This document shows positions 6,803 through 7,904 of a stretch of 7,904 bases of DNA, in pieces. The notes below the pieces were generated by a model. That model did no database searches, was not told where the DNA came from, and worked only from the letters and a program-made list of their open reading frames with translations. Position 1 is the stretch's first letter. Every line of letters begins with the position of its first letter. The stretch comes from Pseudomonadota bacterium (lineage in GTDB: Bacteria > Pseudomonadota > Alphaproteobacteria > Acetobacterales > Acetobacteraceae): assembly GCA_021841985.1 (NCBI GenBank), contig JAKCCP010000073.1:1-7904 (forward strand), written 5' to 3'. A program made the position numbers and the translations under genes.

Positions 6803-6839
6803 GGTCTCAATCCCTGGGGTCTCAATCCCGGGGGTCTCA
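6803..6839 (-). repeat. 15-bp tandem repeat at the 3' end of pssA, multiplying its stop codon
   Basis: Plus-strand units are GGTCTCAATCCCTGG (6803-6817), GGTCTCAATCCCGGG (6818-6832) and a partial GGTCTCA (6833-6839). The first two differ at one base. On the minus strand each unit carries a TGA in the pssA frame: the real stop at 6839-6837, then further in-frame stops at 6824-6822 and 6809-6807. Confidence 0.88.
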
Positions 6840-7658
6840 CGTCGCGGGCTCCGTCTCCGGCCCCTCGGCCTCGCGCCGCAAGTGGCGGAAACTGCGGGCG
6901 CTGAACGGCAGCATCCCGAGATAGATCAGCCCGGCGACCGCGAGCCCCGCCCAGGGGTCGGCGATCAGGAACGCGGCATAAAGCCCGGTGCCGAGCAGCA
7001 TCGGCAGCACCATCGCGGTCGGCACCTTGAAATTCTTGAAGCTCCAGACCGGCAGCGTGGAGACCAGGAGCAGCGCGGCGCCGATCAACACGGCGGCGTC
7101 GAACAGGGGAAACCGGGCGAGGGCGCCGAGCCATACCCAGCCCATGTCGCGTGCCTCGAGGCCGATGAACAGCGGCAGCAGCGCCAGCAGCGCGCCGGCC
7201 GGGGCGGGGACACCGGTGAAGAAATTATAGGTGTAGGCGGGGGCGACGGAATCGAGATTGGCGTTGAAGCGCGCGAGCCGAAGCGCCATGCACACGGCGA
7301 AAATCAGCGCCGGGACGAAGCCGTAGCCATGCATGGTGTGCAGCGACCAGAGATAGATCACGAAGGCCGGGGCGACCCCGAAGCAGAGAAAATCGGCGAG
7401 GCTGTCGAACTCGGCGCCGAACCTCGTCACCGCCTTGAGGAGACGCGCGAGGCGCCCGTCCAGCCCGTCGATGAAGCCGGCGAGGATGATCGCCTTGGCG
7501 GCGCCGCCGAAATGCCCCTCGATGCCGAACCGGATCGCGGTGAGCCCGGCGCAGAGGCCGAGCAGCGTCATCAGATTGGGGATCAGGCGGTTGAAGGAGA
7601 GCCCGGCGAAGCGCGGCCGCACGCGCCGGCGCAGGCGCGAAATGGGGCGCGCGGCCAT
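6837..7658 (-). CDS. pssA: CDP-diacylglycerol-serine O-phosphatidyltransferase (phosphatidylserine synthase, type II)
   Basis: This 273-residue inner-membrane enzyme makes phosphatidylserine from CDP-diacylglycerol and L-serine, the step before phosphatidylethanolamine. The complete CDP-alcohol phosphotransferase motif is present: D64-xx-D67-G68-xx-A71-R72, eight residues, G81-xxx-D85-xxx-D89, with the metal- and substrate-binding aspartates intact. ALRLARFNA (125-133) and FTGVPAPAGA (147-156) are typical of the PssA branch, setting it apart from PgsA. A basic N-terminus (RLRRRVRPR) precedes several membrane helices. The length is at the upper end for the family. Its ATG overlaps the psd stop by one base (TGATG), implying translational coupling. 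Its TGA lies in a 15-bp tandem repeat that supplies two further in-frame stops. Confidence 0.94.
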   Translation of the reverse strand: MAARPISRLRRRVRPRFAGLSFNRLIPNLMTLLGLCAGLTAIRFGIEGHFGGAAKAIILAGFIDGLDGRLARLLKAVTRFGAEFDSLADFLCFGVAPAFVIYLWSLHTMHGYGFVPALIFAVCMALRLARFNANLDSVAPAYTYNFFTGVPAPAGALLALLPLFIGLEARDMGWVWLGALARFPLFDAAVLIGAALLLVSTLPVWSFKNFKVPTAMVLPMLLGTGLYAAFLIADPWAGLAVAGLIYLGMLPFSARSFRHLRREAEGPETEPAT

Positions 7659-7904
7659 CAGCCGAGCTCGGCGATGACGGTTTCGCCGCCGATCATCCGC
7701 TGCCCCTCGGCGATCAGCGGGCGCACCCCCTCGGGGAGATAGAGGTCGGTGCGGCTGCCGAAGCGGATGATGCCGAAACGCGCCCCGGTGCTGACCGCGT
7801 CGCCCTCGCGCACCGAACAGAGGATGCGCCGCGCGATCAGCCCGGCGATCTGCACGACGGCGATCTCGCGCCCGTCCGGGAGGCGGATCGCGAGGGCGTT
7901 GCGT
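7658..7904 (-). CDS. psd: Phosphatidylserine decarboxylase, C-terminal part (cut by the window edge)
   Basis: Only the last 81 residues or so are in the window; the gene continues beyond 7904. The enzyme decarboxylates phosphatidylserine to phosphatidylethanolamine, using a pyruvoyl group made by self-cleavage of the proenzyme. The cleavage motif is visible as I-I-R-F-G-S-R: cutting between Gly and Ser (codons meeting at 7757/7756) would give a 32-residue alpha chain starting with the pyruvoyl-forming serine. This FGS form with a short alpha chain fits the small, soluble-looking Psd type common in alphaproteobacteria, not the LGST form of enterobacteria. Segments AIRLPDGRE and [11 protein letters not shown] also fit the family. 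A GTG at 7855 is internal, not the start. The gene overlaps pssA by one base. Confidence 0.92.
   Translation of the reverse strand, partial: RNALAIRLPDGREIAVVQIAGLIARRILCSVREGDAVSTGARFGIIRFGSRTDLYLPEGVRPLIAEGQRMIGGETVIAELG

Noticed and set aside
6613..7134. Minus-strand frame of 173 codons containing an apparent LGREDSNLRMAES peptide
   Set aside because: This peptide is the well-known artefact of translating the complement of a tRNA gene; the rest overlaps pssA out of frame.
7661..7672. Perfect 12-bp palindrome GCCGAGCTCGGC at the end of psd
   Set aside because: It encodes the conserved-looking C-terminal residues AELG and has no loop or T-run; short GC palindromes are common by chance here.
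6687..7742. Plus-strand frame of 351 codons through the tRNA and opposite pssA
   Set aside because: It runs through a tRNA gene and mirrors pssA; the apparent GVSIP repeats are the 15-bp DNA repeat read in the wrong sense.

Overview
The window is GC-rich, tightly packed bacterial DNA. Gene content and style point to an alphaproteobacterium. The type II phosphatidylserine synthase sits directly behind a short-form phosphatidylserine decarboxylase, the intergenic spaces are compact, and the GC bias at third codon positions is strong. An AT-rich hairpin at 5565-5606 resembles a repeat I recall as common between genes in Acetobacteraceae, so that family is my best guess (from memory, not tested).

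Left part (1-5535, + strand): a short leader with a candidate promoter and a strong hairpin is followed by what looks like one operon. It encodes a complete HAAT (Liv-type) ABC importer: a periplasmic binding protein, the LivH permease, a LivM-LivG permease-ATPase fusion and the LivF ATPase. The last gene is a crotonase-fold protein that starts inside the livF stop (ATGA). The gene order suggests import of an amino acid, small amide or carboxylate, perhaps one later handled as a CoA thioester; the substrate cannot be read from the sequence. The crotonase lacks both glutamates of classical enoyl-CoA hydratases, so its reaction is open.

Middle (5536-5629): a convergent intergenic stretch with an AT-rich hairpin, where the operon meets the leftward galE gene.

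Right part (5630-7904, mostly - strand): the 3' end of psd and the whole of pssA, overlapping by one base, supply the two committed steps to phosphatidylethanolamine. Downstream in the same direction is galE (UDP-glucose 4-epimerase). Between pssA and galE a tRNA-Gln(UUG) gene lies on the opposite strand.

The most unusual feature is a set of three separate 15-bp-period tandem duplications. One is in the signal-peptide region of the binding protein, one duplicates that gene's stop codon, and one triplicates the pssA stop codon. I found no mobile element, CRISPR array or defence system. Most of the window is ordinary housekeeping and transport DNA.
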